64,000 nt of DNA from Gracilariopsis chorda (Eukaryota > Rhodophyta > Florideophyceae > Gracilariales > Gracilariaceae): assembly GCA_003194525.1 (NCBI GenBank), contig NBIV01000055.1, forward strand, positions 186,001-250,000. The letters run 5' to 3'. The position numbers were made by a program, and so were the translations under genes. The notes beneath the pieces were generated by a model. That model did no database searches. It had not been told where the DNA came from and saw nothing but the letters and a program-made list of their open reading frames with translations. Shown here one piece after another: positions 20,912 to 31,783 of this stretch (its first letter is position 1; each line of letters begins with the position of its first letter).

Positions 20912-22999
20912 ATGCGCCCAACAAACGCAATGCGGTTTCATCGAATTATGCGCAATCTTTTTCGCATGTCGCGCAAGTCCATTCTGCATTCTCGATCATC
21001 CCTGCTATTGAGGCTACTGTTCCTTTGTGTTGTTCTATCTGTTCCGATACTCGTTTACTTGCGTCTCCCGCGAGCTTCGCTTCAAATCACCCCGCTTCCC
21101 CCTACTTTTGTCTTTGATAAGCAATTAGCTACTGATTCTCCGCAGTTGTCTATTCTCCTTGTAATACCGCCGTTCACTAACACGTCCCCACCCTCAAACC
21201 CTTCTCTGGCATCGAACTATGACGGTGCATATAACTATTCAACTCTTTCTATATTACTGGATTCTTTGGTCCATGCTCAGTACGACAATGACAAGATTCC
21301 TCTTACTCTTTATCTGGCTCCGCACAAGAATGCCTCGCTCTTTGAAGAGTTGTATGATAAACTCTCACAGTTTAATTGGCCCCACGGGCCATTAGAGGTA
21401 AGAAACGCGACGTCGGGCGGGTTCTTCGATTTGGTCACCCATGCATGGGTCCCGTCTCGCGGCGATTCTGATGTTACACTTATAATTGACGCGTCTTCGC
21501 AGCTGCCCTTGCCGACAAGTTACTATCGTTATCTGAAATCTGTCACCAGCCGTCACGCGGAAGCCCGAGTATCCGGGTACGCCGTAACTCCGGTTCTTAT
21601 ACACAGAAAAAGCACTGCTTCTTTCGTTAGCGTTTCGGAAGCAGCGCCGATCTTTTTGTATCAAAACACACCCGGTGTTCCCTCGGTTGCAATTCGAGCT
21701 CACGTATGGCGTTCTTTTCAGACTTGGTTCTACGCGCATCGCTCGGAGTGGTTTCTTTGGCCTACTGTCGTCGCAGCTCGTGATAAGAAAGATGCTGCTT
21801 GGGATCGTTACCATGGCAACTCACGCGCTCATTGGACACTTTGGTTTTCCCGGTTTTGCGCTGAGTACACTTTATACAATGTGTACCCAACAACACAGAA
21901 ACTTTCGCCACTATCAGAAACAAATGAAACTACGGCGCATATTGAAACATTTACATTTGACGGGAATCACGCTGGAGAGCAGTCATCAGTTTCAGCGGAG
22001 AATCTGGCGCGAATCATCGAGCTGGGAAGGCGCATGGGAGGCTCCGTTTCCATGACTCTTGTGAATGACGCCTTTTTGGAAACAGCAAGAAGCTGGATTT
22101 GTAATGTTGATGTTGCAAAAATAAGGCCACCGGGCGTAGTATGGTTTGCCGTTGACGATACTGCATATGACGGATTGAAAAAGATACCAGATTCATATGC
22201 GATTCGGATGAGTGAGTTTCGCGGAGGTAGACAGAGAGAAGGCACATCCTACGGCACTCCGGGGTATTGGCTTCTGATGCTTGAACGCACGAGGCTTATC
22301 CAGTCCATCCTGGATAGCGGAATAGGTGTCTTCGCTTTTGAAACAGATCAGATTTGGTTACGAGATCCAGTTCCTTTCGTTGATCGCATCGTCCATAGTG
22401 GAGATGAAGTGGACATGGTAGGAACGCTCGATACCCGCCATGAAATTGGCGGTAACTTTCTATACCTTAGCCCGACATTGCCAATGAGAAGAACATGGCG
22501 AGAAGTTTGCAAACGGTTTGAGCGCTCTTACAAGAAGAGTCGGATGCACGGACATTCAGCGAAGTATCGTCGTTACATGGAGAATGATCAGTCGATTCTA
22601 ACCAAGCTTGTGTTCTTCGATGAAGAATTCAAGACAAAAAATCCCACTATCTTCCGTGCGTTGGATACAGAGCTATTCGTTGATGGAAGATGGTATGATA
22701 AGAGCAAACGTTACTACAAGTCGAGCAAGTCGCAAAGCCCCATATTGATCAACAATAACTTCATGATTGGGATTGGTAACAAGAAGCAACGGGCAATAGC
22801 AAACGGGCATTGGTTCTTAACGGAAAACAAGTGCAATGTGGAGCGAGTGAAGAATGCGATAAGAGCGAACGAGAAACGGGCCGGCGTGAATATACCTGTC
22901 GACCAAGAAGTGATTGCTTCTAGAATCGAAGGCGCAGACGTTGAAGCAGGACTGGAAGCGGCTGTTGCTGCGATTGAAAAAGAACAAGGCATGTCATAG
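20912..22999 (+). CDS. Two-domain type II membrane glycosyltransferase (GT2-like plus GT77-like), 695 aa
   Basis: Starts at the first ATG of a long frame; a single membrane anchor lies at about residues 31-50 after a basic N-tail, the classic type II Golgi topology. The first lumenal domain (about 75-335) resembles GT2-like enzymes of algae and plants: LSILLDSLVHAQY, the FNWPHGP block, GGFFDLVTHAWVPS, LIIDASSQLPLPTSYYRYLK and a late ...YTLYNVYP segment. The second (about 365-650) matches the nucleotide-diphospho-sugar transferase family PF03407 (GT77-like): a GTPGYWLLMLERTRLIQ helix, the metal-binding FETDQIWLRDP (about 476-486), GGNFLYLSP and a MENDQSILTKL block. The acidic motif of the first domain is weak (DAS), so that domain may be structural. 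Role: probably cell-wall or glycoprotein glycan synthesis; donor and acceptor are unknown. No stop or frame break is seen. Confidence 0.75.
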   Translation: MRPTNAMRFHRIMRNLFRMSRKSILHSRSSLLLRLLFLCVVLSVPILVYLRLPRASLQITPLPPTFVFDKQLATDSPQLSILLVIPPFTNTSPPSNPSLASNYDGAYNYSTLSILLDSLVHAQYDNDKIPLTLYLAPHKNASLFEELYDKLSQFNWPHGPLEVRNATSGGFFDLVTHAWVPSRGDSDVTLIIDASSQLPLPTSYYRYLKSVTSRHAEARVSGYAVTPVLIHRKSTASFVSVSEAAPIFLYQNTPGVPSVAIRAHVWRSFQTWFYAHRSEWFLWPTVVAARDKKDAAWDRYHGNSRAHWTLWFSRFCAEYTLYNVYPTTQKLSPLSETNETTAHIETFTFDGNHAGEQSSVSAENLARIIELGRRMGGSVSMTLVNDAFLETARSWICNVDVAKIRPPGVVWFAVDDTAYDGLKKIPDSYAIRMSEFRGGRQREGTSYGTPGYWLLMLERTRLIQSILDSGIGVFAFETDQIWLRDPVPFVDRIVHSGDEVDMVGTLDTRHEIGGNFLYLSPTLPMRRTWREVCKRFERSYKKSRMHGHSAKYRRYMENDQSILTKLVFFDEEFKTKNPTIFRALDTELFVDGRWYDKSKRYYKSSKSQSPILINNNFMIGIGNKKQRAIANGHWFLTENKCNVERVKNAIRANEKRAGVNIPVDQEVIASRIEGADVEAGLEAAVAAIEKEQGMS

Positions 23000-23086
23000 A
23001 GCGTGGCATGCAAGGGCCTCTTCGTCTGACAGGTTGCAATGCGAAACAAGGTTGTTGAATTCCTTGCGCTGTTACAGTCTCGTGTC

Positions 23087-23422
23087 TCACACCTCTTGGA
23101 CTGGACTTTCATGGTGGGACTTGACTTGTACTTTTGGGTCGAGGGGTAATGTTGTGCAACCGGGTGTTCCACGGTACAAGCTGTGTTCCACCATGTAATG
23201 AATCGGCTCCGAATTGACGAGTTGGATGTAAGTTGCTGACGCAACGTTTCGTGACTGGAACATTGGGCCACTGTATGAGGTATACGTACCCGTCGTCGTA
23301 TAATAAGGGTGTCCGCCTTTTTCCAGTGCGAGGGGCATTGGAGAGAAGTCCTTGTGAGCCTTGGTAAGAATATGAGCAATGCAACCGTGAGGCAATTCTG
23401 TGCTGTCATAATGAATGACCAT
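23087..23422 (-). CDS. Hypothetical 111-aa frame, weak
   Basis: ATG-initiated. The product contains aromatic and polar residues in protein-like proportion (for example GGHPYYTTTGTYTSYSGP and ATYIQLVNSEPIHYMVE), which is why I list it. It overlaps the 3' flank of the glycosyltransferase gene in convergent orientation. No family, signal peptide or membrane segment was recognised. It may be a fragment of a decayed gene. Confidence 0.2.
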   Translation of the reverse strand: MVIHYDSTELPHGCIAHILTKAHKDFSPMPLALEKGGHPYYTTTGTYTSYSGPMFQSRNVASATYIQLVNSEPIHYMVEHSLYRGTPGCTTLPLDPKVQVKSHHESPVQEV

Positions 23423-23935
23423 TTTGCGAGCATCGTGTAGAATGCGATCGCTAGCTCAATCGGTGTCAGGGGAACGATCTGTGTTGGATATTATTCGAAT
23501 CAGGCGTTGAATCGCCCTGGGCAGTGGAGATGAACAGAATTGTCACTCGAGACTTCATGCCTGTCGGTCCGCATTATCCAACAACCTGACTTAGAGTGCG
23601 AAAGACACGAAAGTTCTTGTATCCATGTGAGCTCTTGTATCAATTGGGGCTGTTGTATCAGCTGTAACTGGGAACTTAGCTGGCGAATGTCGTAAACACG
23701 GTCGAGTCAGTTCACAAGCCATGGAACTTTTTAATGACACTCCTGAGCGCATATATGAACCACATCGCATGTCTCAGTCCAAAGGAAAGGTTTGTCGGCC
23801 CATAGGAACTACGTTAAGCCAGTCCGTCTAGCTCACATATTGCCTCGTCACCAATACCTTCTTTGTTCACGCTTTGAGGTTCGTCCATCGATATTCCGAC
23901 TGTGTTTCCTGGCTGGGAGTGTACGAAGTTCGTAG

Positions 23936-23984
23936 CGTTTGGAACAGGCGCTCTCGCACTACGAACGCGCCTGCTCCAAACGCG
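23936..23984. repeat. Strong imperfect hairpin, 17-bp arms
   Basis: Arms 23,936-23,952 (GCGTTTGGAACAGGCGC) and 23,968-23,984 (GCGCCTGCTCCAAACGC) pair with one mismatch around a 15-base loop. No gene boundary is adjacent, so I cannot say whether it is a terminator fold, a small-element end or a small-RNA precursor. Confidence 0.5.
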
Positions 23985-26900
23985 GGAGCCGACAGCTGCT
24001 GTAACTTACATCGACTCATTTGACAATGAATAAAGCCCACCAATTGCGCCTCTGCTGGCGCAACCGGAAAGCCTACGATCCACAATGAATAAATATACGT
24101 GGGGCCAGTCAACATCAACCGCAATCTAAATGGACGAGTGAAGAGATATTCACAATTACCTACCCTGTAAACGGTTTCCCTTTACCAACGATACCTTCAA
24201 CTTACGACGGGCATTGGGGTTCCCCTGTGTGTAATAAAGCAGAATTCATCGTTCACGATCTTCTCTGGACACGCCGAACAGCGAAGATACATGTGGATGA
24301 TGCAGTTCAAGCGGCAAGAAGGCAGCCAAATGGTGCCACCAATCAAGTTGGAAGTTGCGGTACTGCAAATATGGTGCTTTCTGCCTGGCGATTGTAGCAA
24401 CTTGTCTAAAGCGATCTTTTTTCAACAAATGCTTCGAAGAGCAAGTTAGAGATATCATGGACGAGTTGGGAGAAAAGCTTGCAAATCATGAATGATCTCA
24501 TGGTATTCTGGCAGAAGTTGTTCACTGCAAATCAGATTCTTCCATTCAAGCTAAGACCACAAGTTGTGGTGTATGTCAAAGGGTTAGAAGGCTTATTTTT
24601 TTGCACTTTTAAGCCTGTGTGACCTCTCCAAATTTGCTTACGATGGATGTGCTTCGTGCGACTCCGTAGCGGCTCCTCTGCAATGAGCGAGTTGTATCAA
24701 TACAATGTTAAAGGTTGTGTGTTGACTTCATTACGTGAAGGAACGCATGCTAAATAGAATGCTGTCATTCATCCCCAGGTTGAGCGTACTGCTAGTGTAT
24801 GCTCAAAACGATTTGTTGCGACGAGAACGAAACTGCGTTACGCGAGCAAAGGTCTTGAAGGTTCAGCTGAATTGAACCCATAAGAAAAGTGTTGTTCAGG
24901 GGTGGTGCGCACAAAGTTGCAGCGAAGACGAAATCTCAGGTGTGGGAGTGCGTGATATGCACAGTGAGACACTCACCGCTGAAGAAAAGGTGAGCCCAGT
25001 CACGTTTACAAATGAATTGGGATGCGATATCCGAGAAGCGCGAGAGAGATGGCTGACTCGGATTAATGTGGACAGGTCGACTGGCTATGGACTAACCTAG
25101 CGAAGAGGCACGAGTTCAGTAGAGACCGTGGACGCTTGTTGCGTATTGTCTGTGGAAGAATCGAGAGTGTCAATGCATGGAAGTCATTGGAAGCATGCGA
25201 GAGACTGGAACGGTACTGCTGCTGGTGGCGTGTGTGTCGGTGAGTGGTTTAGTACTCAGGTTTATTCCTAAGGCGAGTTTTCTGCAATGACGAAAATTAC
25301 ATTTGTTAGCAGGTGTGGTGCAGTATGAGGGAACTGATGGGAGAGGTGCGGTCGTGAACGAGAGCTGCTGGGAGATGGTTTGTCTCTATCTCTACGCCAT
25401 CACACTGAGATCTCCCAATGCTATGAAAGCCTAATGGGTCGAGAAAGGGAGACATGTGGTGTCCAGGCCTTGTACTCAATCGGGATTCCTGTAGGGAAAC
25501 AGAAAGAAGACAGAAGGAAGAACAGGGGGCGTAATGAAAGGTCGAGAAGCAAAGCAGACAGAAATAGTTGAAACAAGGACACAAAGCGTAAGCTGAGGCT
25601 GAGAAAAGAGGATGAGATGGAAAGACGTGTGTGCAACAAGTGTATCGACGAGACGTAACATTAAGCAGCGAAGACTAAAAGGTGATTGTGTCATACGGTG
25701 GTACGTACAGTAGGGGGTTAAACATTGGCGTTTGGTAACGTAAGGGTACAGCTTGGGTGCGACGGGTGGTGGTTATCGAGAATTGGCTGGATGGCACATG
25801 CGTATCGTATCGAGTGGATGGTTTGGGCGCACTGACGAAGGATGACAATGGTTTTTTTGAAAAGAAGGTTGTGCTGTTGACGAACGAGCAAACCGGCTGC
25901 AAAGTTGACTGGGAAGAAGGAACGGAAAAGATGTCGAGAATACTATGAGATGTGAAGGAGATGAACGGCAGGTGTGGTGGAGATTGTGCGTTGAAAAGCA
26001 CAAACGGGAACGAGGAACGAAGATGAACGGAAGCACGGGGCGCAATACGCAGCGTTACAAAGCTGAACAACAAGCGCATACGTTTGGTTGATCTAAGGTT
26101 AGACCATTGAAGTAGAACGACGGATATAATAACAAAAAACAAGGTGAGGAAGCCAGGGGAGGTGTCTGTAACATTAAAGCGTCAGAGGGGAAGAAGGTTG
26201 AGAGCCACACACGGTGGTGATTACGGGTTGCACGAGGGCGTAGAACAGGTGGGGGGTGGAAGTACCCTTCGTAGTTTGTTTGTTTGTGTGGAGAGGGTTT
26301 AATTCAACGGCGTGTCGCATGGGGAAGGACCTGACTGTTGAACAAAATATCTGGGGAGCGTTGCGACCAGCGGAGGAGTATCTTGGTGAATGTGTGGCGG
26401 CACTCGGCGGGATCGAAGCGGAATACAGTGCGCGCTGGCGGGGAGATTTTGTGGCTGGTATCTGTTGTACGGAAGGGTAGGTCATGCGCTCGGGGGGCGT
26501 CGTTTCGACGCGGAGGCAGGACGAAGACGACACCGGTTGAGAACGACGGCGGCGACGCAAGTAAGCAAAGTAGGCTACGTTAGCTTCTGCAGGTTGCACC
26601 ATCTAGTAGAAAGCGATAGAGCTGGGGGTGGCGGAAGGGAGCGGCATACGTGATGGGGGGCGAAGGCGAAGAGGGAATGGTCTCGCGTCATGACGTAGTG
26701 GGCGAGAAAGAAAGCAAACTCGAGAGCGGGTGATAGATAGGGATGGCAAAGAAGGGGGGGGGCTTCTCAACGAGCGGCACGACGTTCGTGCAACGTTCCA
26801 CTATTGTGCACAAATATCAGAGTGCAAGTCGCCTCCCGCGACGCAACTTGTGGTGGACGGCGACTGGAGGAAGACGACGGCGCCTACAGCGACACATGCG

Positions 26901-27079
26901 CCTCGCGCCGGCCGCCAGCCACACGTACGCGCCGTTCAAAGCCAGCACGCTCTATGGCGCGGCGCGCGCACTTGCGCCCTGCGCGTGTCGCCGCGCGCCG
27001 CTGCGCTCAGTGCCACCGCACACCCGCTCCGCTCTGCGCGCCGCTTATCTCATCCGACGTCATTGCCGGAGCGCCGCCG

Positions 27080-27086
27080 TATAAAG
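27080..27086 (+). promoter_or_regulatory. Candidate TATA box of the MLO-like gene
   Basis: TATAAAG in a very GC-rich context, about 350 bp upstream of the MLO-like start codon. The pyrimidine-rich sequence between it and the ATG would be the 5' leader. The site stands out by composition; its use is inferred. Confidence 0.4.
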
Positions 27087-27436
27087 CTGTCGCCCCATGC
27101 CGTTGTTCTCTACGCACCTTTTACCTACCTCCCGCCCCGAGCCGCTATCTTCTTGAGCGCCTCGCTACCCTCATTTTTCGCCCATTTAACGCATTTCACA
27201 TCTAGTCCACCCTTCACCACCTTGTACGGCCCCACTTGTCGTCACCTCTTCATACATTCCACGCCCCGTCATCGTGTCGCTGGTTACTTCTTCTCCACCC
27301 ACTCGTCTCTTGCGACGCACTTCACAGCACCAGCCATTCCCTTCTCTACGCCCGTCCTTCACCTCTTCATCATACTACTGCACTCTCGGGGGACCTCGTT
27401 TATTCCGCAACCACTCCGTTGCAAACTCCCCGCTAG

Positions 27437-30244
27437 ATGGCGGCAGGAACCATCTCCACCAGGCTCGCCGAGTGGCTGCTCGTCGCTCTCATAGTCTTCT
27501 CCCTCATCTTTGAGGCACTTCTGCACCGCCTCGAGCACTGGATCAATCACAAACACCAACATCTCCAGGCCGTCACTAGAGTTCTCTACAGAGAGCTTAT
27601 GGTTCTCGGCCTCGTCTCCTTCATCTTCATTCTCTACGAGACTATCGCCAAGCCCACGGGTGACACCGTCCTGTCCTTCGAGTTCGCCCATGTGTTCATC
27701 TTCCTTCTCGCAATCTTCTATACCATCGTGCTGATCGTCGCCATGGTCACCAGTCTCCGCCTCTCCAAGCGCTGGAAGGAGATGGAACAGGTTGACCTTG
27801 TGCGCTACCTTCACCTCAAGGAAAAGTACACCCAATTCCGCCATCGCATTCACGAACACAAGGGTTCGTACTGGCAGCTCTTCCACTGGTGGTTCCCCAA
27901 CATCAAGAACCTTTTCCGCTACTGGGACCTTCATGAGCTCATGGCCTTCCACGACATTCGGTTCCAGGTCATCTACTATCGCAACCTTCCTGAGCACTTC
28001 CGCTTCGCCTCCTTCCTGCGCAAAATCAAGTCAGCTTCGTTTTTGGAGCTTGTCGAAACTCACTGGTCTTTGTACGCCATCTTGCTCGTGCTCGTGCTCG
28101 CAGACATCTTGAGACGCTACCTGACTCGCAGTGATATTGACACCCCAGTCAAGGCGGCCGCGAAGGTGGTCATGCGTGCGGCTGTGGACAAAAAGGACCT
28201 TCCTCCGTACGAACCGGACAACGCGGAATCCGCATTCATCATAGTTTCGGCCGTGCTACTGGGCATCTTTTGTCAGGTGCTCTCTTCCAAAATCCGCAAG
28301 ATCTACTGGGAGCTCACCAAGCACCCTCGTGTGTACTACAACAATGTCGAACCGGCTGTGCTCACTGAGGAGCTTCACAACGCGGTGGAGCAGCGCCGTG
28401 AAGCTGAACGTAGCCGTCGTCGCAGCCTTTCCATGTTCATGGACGAAACCGGAGAACTGGCCGATGATGAAGGCGTGTACGGCAAGGCGCAAGGTGCAGA
28501 CTCGCTCGTGACGAAGGGCAAGGACACCGAGGCGGGCAAGGCGCATGACGCGGACGGTGCCATGTCGGAAATTTCCGCTGCCGACACGCACGCATCGGAA
28601 CGCGGCACGCTAAAGTACTCTGCTCTGCGCGCGGAAGGATTCAGAAAGACTTCGTCCATGCGCTCCATGGACGCGATCAATTCGTCGGACCGGTTTGCGC
28701 AGGCACCGTCGCGCTCCTCTGTGGAGCTACGTCGTCCGGTGCGAAGTGACCTGAGTGCGAACATGGCATCAGAGTCGGACAGCCAGTTGTACGTGGACCA
28801 GCCGAGTGTGAATGCGGGCGAACGCAAGAACGGTGTCCCCCGAGCTGCCGACAACCTACCGGCGGAGCTGCAGGAAACGGCCAGACGGCATTCCCTTGAC
28901 TTAACTCGGGCGCCTGCCGTGGCGCCTGGTGTGGTGAAGTCTCCCCTGGCGACTGCTCCTGGGATGCAGCCATCGTCTGTTGCGATGGCTGCCGTGAGTG
29001 CTGCACGTCGTCGGAGCCTCGAAGGCAACCCCGCGCTTCCGCAGCGTTCGAGCGTGGAGTACACCGGAGGTGACAACGGGCGGTCGAGTGTGGACATGGA
29101 CAGAGACGACGGGAATGGTCGACGGTCTATCAACAGCCCTCGCGTGTTGTCGCATTTGTCATCCAAGCGCGGATCCGTGGACGATGACACGTCACGTACA
29201 ACTCTTGGATTCCGCAACTCTCTGGATACTGGAAGACGGCGGTCGATTGAGCTGGCGATTGCTATGCCTCACGACGAGCTTGCCGAACGTCATCACGCCA
29301 GCTCGGTGGATATTAGCGATCGTGAGCGGGACAGGGACGTGGAGGCCGGTGTAAGCAGCGATGGAGGAGTGGCGATGCGCAACTCGGGGCTGCCCGACCG
29401 ACAGGACGAGCGTAGCCAGTGGGCGCGCGTGAAGCAGGCGGCGTCTAGCAAGGACAGAAACGAGAGCGGAACGAGCCAGGATGAGGAGGAGAGTGCGGCG
29501 TCGTCGCGGCAGCAGAAGTCGTTCTTCCGACAGAAGTCGCTGGCGCTGCTGAACGCGACGATTCTGAGGAACTTGGAACTGGAGGAGCGGGCACGCAACA
29601 CGGAGCCTGCGTATTACCCGTGGGTGATTCGCAAACTGTTTCCACGTGTGACGCGTGTGGCGAGCCCGATCGAGAAGCTGTTCTGGTTTGGGTCTCACAA
29701 GTTCTACATGTGGTGCGTGGAGTTCACGATGTTCTTCTCGACGGTGCTGCTGGCGGCGGCATTTGCATCGCTGTCGCTGCTGCTTCTGTACCATCGTGAG
29801 ATCAACGCGGCGAATATTGTGTCGTTTGTGCTGCCTCCGCTGACGCTGATGTTTGTGCTGTTGCGCATTGCGGGTATCATGAAGAAGTACATTTTCATTA
29901 TCCACAACGCGAGTCTTGTGCCGGAGGCGATTGCGATTGAGGCGATCCACTCTGCGACGCAGAAGGGGCCGGTGGTGGCGGCGTACGAGCTGAGCGATGA
30001 CTCTGGCGACGAGACGGACTTGGAGCAAAGGGAGGCTGCGGCGGAGAAGCGGCGGAAGCTGGGACGCTACTTTAGGAGCGAGGCTGAGATTGGAAACGTG
30101 ATGGGGATTGAGGCGGAGGACGCGATACGGACGAGCGACGCGGCGTCGGCGTCTGCGCGGCGCGCTCGAAAGCGGTCGCTGCTGCTTAAGCTGCGGAGTC
30201 GACGAACGGATGCGTTTGGCGAGAAGGGCGTGGAGGCGGTGTGA
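27437..30244 (+). CDS. MLO: MLO-like seven-transmembrane protein with a very long cytoplasmic loop, 935 aa
   Basis: Single exon. Start chosen at the first ATG of the frame, directly before membrane helix 1. Helices are at about residues 12-30, 54-73, 86-108, 212-232, 268-290, 766-790 and 798-820, seven in all, as in plant MLO proteins. The segment after helix 1 (HRLEHWINHKHQH, then a basic linker and ELMVLGLVSFIFILYE) is the typical MLO block, and the HDIRFQVIYYRNLP to FRFASFLRKIKSASF region matches the second loop. MLOs act in the plasma membrane as calcium-linked modulators of pathogen entry, pollen reception and root growth; plant forms bind calmodulin at the C-tail. The loop between helices 5 and 6 (about 300-755) is Ser/Arg/Asp-rich with repeated RRRS(L/I/V) basophilic kinase-like sites and is far longer than in plants (total usually 500-600 aa). 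Function here is inferred from the family only. Confidence 0.75.
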   Translation: MAAGTISTRLAEWLLVALIVFSLIFEALLHRLEHWINHKHQHLQAVTRVLYRELMVLGLVSFIFILYETIAKPTGDTVLSFEFAHVFIFLLAIFYTIVLIVAMVTSLRLSKRWKEMEQVDLVRYLHLKEKYTQFRHRIHEHKGSYWQLFHWWFPNIKNLFRYWDLHELMAFHDIRFQVIYYRNLPEHFRFASFLRKIKSASFLELVETHWSLYAILLVLVLADILRRYLTRSDIDTPVKAAAKVVMRAAVDKKDLPPYEPDNAESAFIIVSAVLLGIFCQVLSSKIRKIYWELTKHPRVYYNNVEPAVLTEELHNAVEQRREAERSRRRSLSMFMDETGELADDEGVYGKAQGADSLVTKGKDTEAGKAHDADGAMSEISAADTHASERGTLKYSALRAEGFRKTSSMRSMDAINSSDRFAQAPSRSSVELRRPVRSDLSANMASESDSQLYVDQPSVNAGERKNGVPRAADNLPAELQETARRHSLDLTRAPAVAPGVVKSPLATAPGMQPSSVAMAAVSAARRRSLEGNPALPQRSSVEYTGGDNGRSSVDMDRDDGNGRRSINSPRVLSHLSSKRGSVDDDTSRTTLGFRNSLDTGRRRSIELAIAMPHDELAERHHASSVDISDRERDRDVEAGVSSDGGVAMRNSGLPDRQDERSQWARVKQAASSKDRNESGTSQDEEESAASSRQQKSFFRQKSLALLNATILRNLELEERARNTEPAYYPWVIRKLFPRVTRVASPIEKLFWFGSHKFYMWCVEFTMFFSTVLLAAAFASLSLLLLYHREINAANIVSFVLPPLTLMFVLLRIAGIMKKYIFIIHNASLVPEAIAIEAIHSATQKGPVVAAYELSDDSGDETDLEQREAAAEKRRKLGRYFRSEAEIGNVMGIEAEDAIRTSDAASASARRARKRSLLLKLRSRRTDAFGEKGVEAV

Positions 30245-30292
30245 GCTTTAATTTATATTTAATATTTTCGGTATTTTTGTATATGCGTTTTG

Positions 30293-30326
30293 TGTGTGTG
30301 TGTGTGTGTTGTGTGTATGTAATAAA
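30293..30326 (+). terminator. TG repeat and AATAAA polyadenylation signal after the MLO-like gene
   Basis: A short (TG)n run, about 30,293-30,309, is followed by AATAAA at 30,321-30,326, about 80 bp beyond the stop codon. This combination (GU-rich element plus AATAAA) fits a 3' end processing region, although the usual order places the GU-rich part downstream. Confidence 0.4.
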
Positions 30327-30841
30327 AAAAACGAGTAATGAAATTGGAGTCTTGTGAGCGGCGGAGGATATGGCGGACGGCGCGCCACGCAGCGCGGGGG
30401 ATAGCGCGTGTTGACAGCGGGCGGGTTGGTGCGGGTGCGGGGGCCGGTACTAATTTTAGGCGGAGCGCCCGAAACGGATGCTGCTGCGGCGGCGGTTTAA
30501 GGCGCGCGCCGTGCGGTGGCACTTGGCGGCGCGCACGGTAAGCGCGCCGCTGCTGCGCGCGCGCGCCGACGGCACACGCGTTGTGTGTTTGAGCGTTTGA
30601 ACGGGTGGACGTTCCCGCACGTTCCCCCCCCCCCGCCCCGCCAGGCGCTGCTGACTGCGCGCGCGCCTTTTCCGCCGCGCTGCACCGCGTGCGTTTTTAT
30701 ATATTTCAAAAACTTGGGTGCGTGTGTGTGCCTCTGCCTCTGCCTCTCTCTCATCATGTGCGTGCTGTGTTGTTGTTGGTTTGCTCCCCCCCCCCTTCCC
30801 GCTCCTCGCATCTCTCTCCCCTTTTTTCTTGTGTGAGCGCT

Positions 30842-30963
30842 ATGGACTGTCCTGCCGTGGACGCTGCTGCGCCGCCGCCGGAGACGGAGACGGAGACGCG
30901 CCCCGAATGGAGCGCCGTTACAGCTGTCAAGCGCGCCCGCATTGGCCATGACGCTGGCGCTGG

Positions 30964-31017
<54 letters not shown>

Positions 31018-31194
31018 CGGTGGTGGCGGTGCCACTGGCGCGGGCGCTGCGCAGCGCGATGATAATGACGCTGGCGTGGACGCGCGGCGGACGACGCCTT
31101 CGCCCACGCATGTGCGCGATACCGAGCGCGACGCGCAGCACGAGTCGCAGTCGCATCGGCCGCTACACGAGGAGCAGCAGCAGCTGCTGTCGCC

Positions 31195-31225
<31 letters not shown>

Positions 31226-31745
31226 CTCGAGTTGGAGGAAGAGGAAGACGACTACGCAGGATACATGAGACGCTACTTGCGACGAAAGAGCGACACGCAG
31301 ATGAAAATGAATCATCGGCGGCAGCAAGTGCTGCTGCGCGCCTGTCAGAAAAGTTGCAGCTGTGTATGTGTATCGCACAGCTGCGCGCTGGAGCGACAGC
31401 GAAAGAAGGCGCGTCTGGCAAAGAGGAAAGGCGCCGCGTCGGCGTCGGCGGCGGCGGCGGCGGCCGCAGTGGCGGCGGCGGCGGCGGCCGCGTGCATGTG
31501 CGCCGTGCACGCCGCGGGCGCGGGCGCGCGCGTGGAAATCCCCTTCTCCGACCCCAAGTACCACAAGACGGTGGCCAGACTGGTGCTGTCGCGGTCGGAC
31601 ATTGTGCACGACCTGGCGCGCATGTACGGCAGCGGCGAGGAGGCGGCGGCGGCGGCGGCGGGGTGGGGGCTGCGCGGGGGGGGGGGGCGCGGCGAGCACG
31701 CGGGCGCGGCGGACGGCAGCAGCAGCAGCTGCAGCAGCTGCGAGT

Positions 31746-31783
<38 letters not shown>

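Larger units (their letters stand above)
23000..27079. other. Long intergenic stretch without a supported gene
   Basis: About 4 kb. On the minus strand 23,422-23,087 a 111-codon ATG frame has protein-like composition but no known domain. A strong hairpin lies at 23,936-23,984. Frames from 25,300 to 27,000 are rich in Arg/Ser/Pro and overlap on both strands, as expected of GC-rich non-coding DNA. The last kilobase (26.0-27.1 kb) is a GC-rich region leading into the MLO promoter. Confidence 0.35.

Noticed and set aside
22714-23433. Minus-strand 239-codon frame overlapping the glycosyltransferase 3' end
   Set aside because: Most of it lies opposite a well-supported coding exon and shows no conserved features.
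25306-26653. Overlapping Arg/Ser-rich frames on both strands
   Set aside because: Composition follows the local purine/pyrimidine skew; no ATG-led frame has a domain or conserved block.
28375-30028. Long minus-strand frames opposite the MLO-like gene
   Set aside because: They are Arg/Ser/Gln-rich reflections of the MLO coding strand in GC-rich DNA, with no domain of their own.
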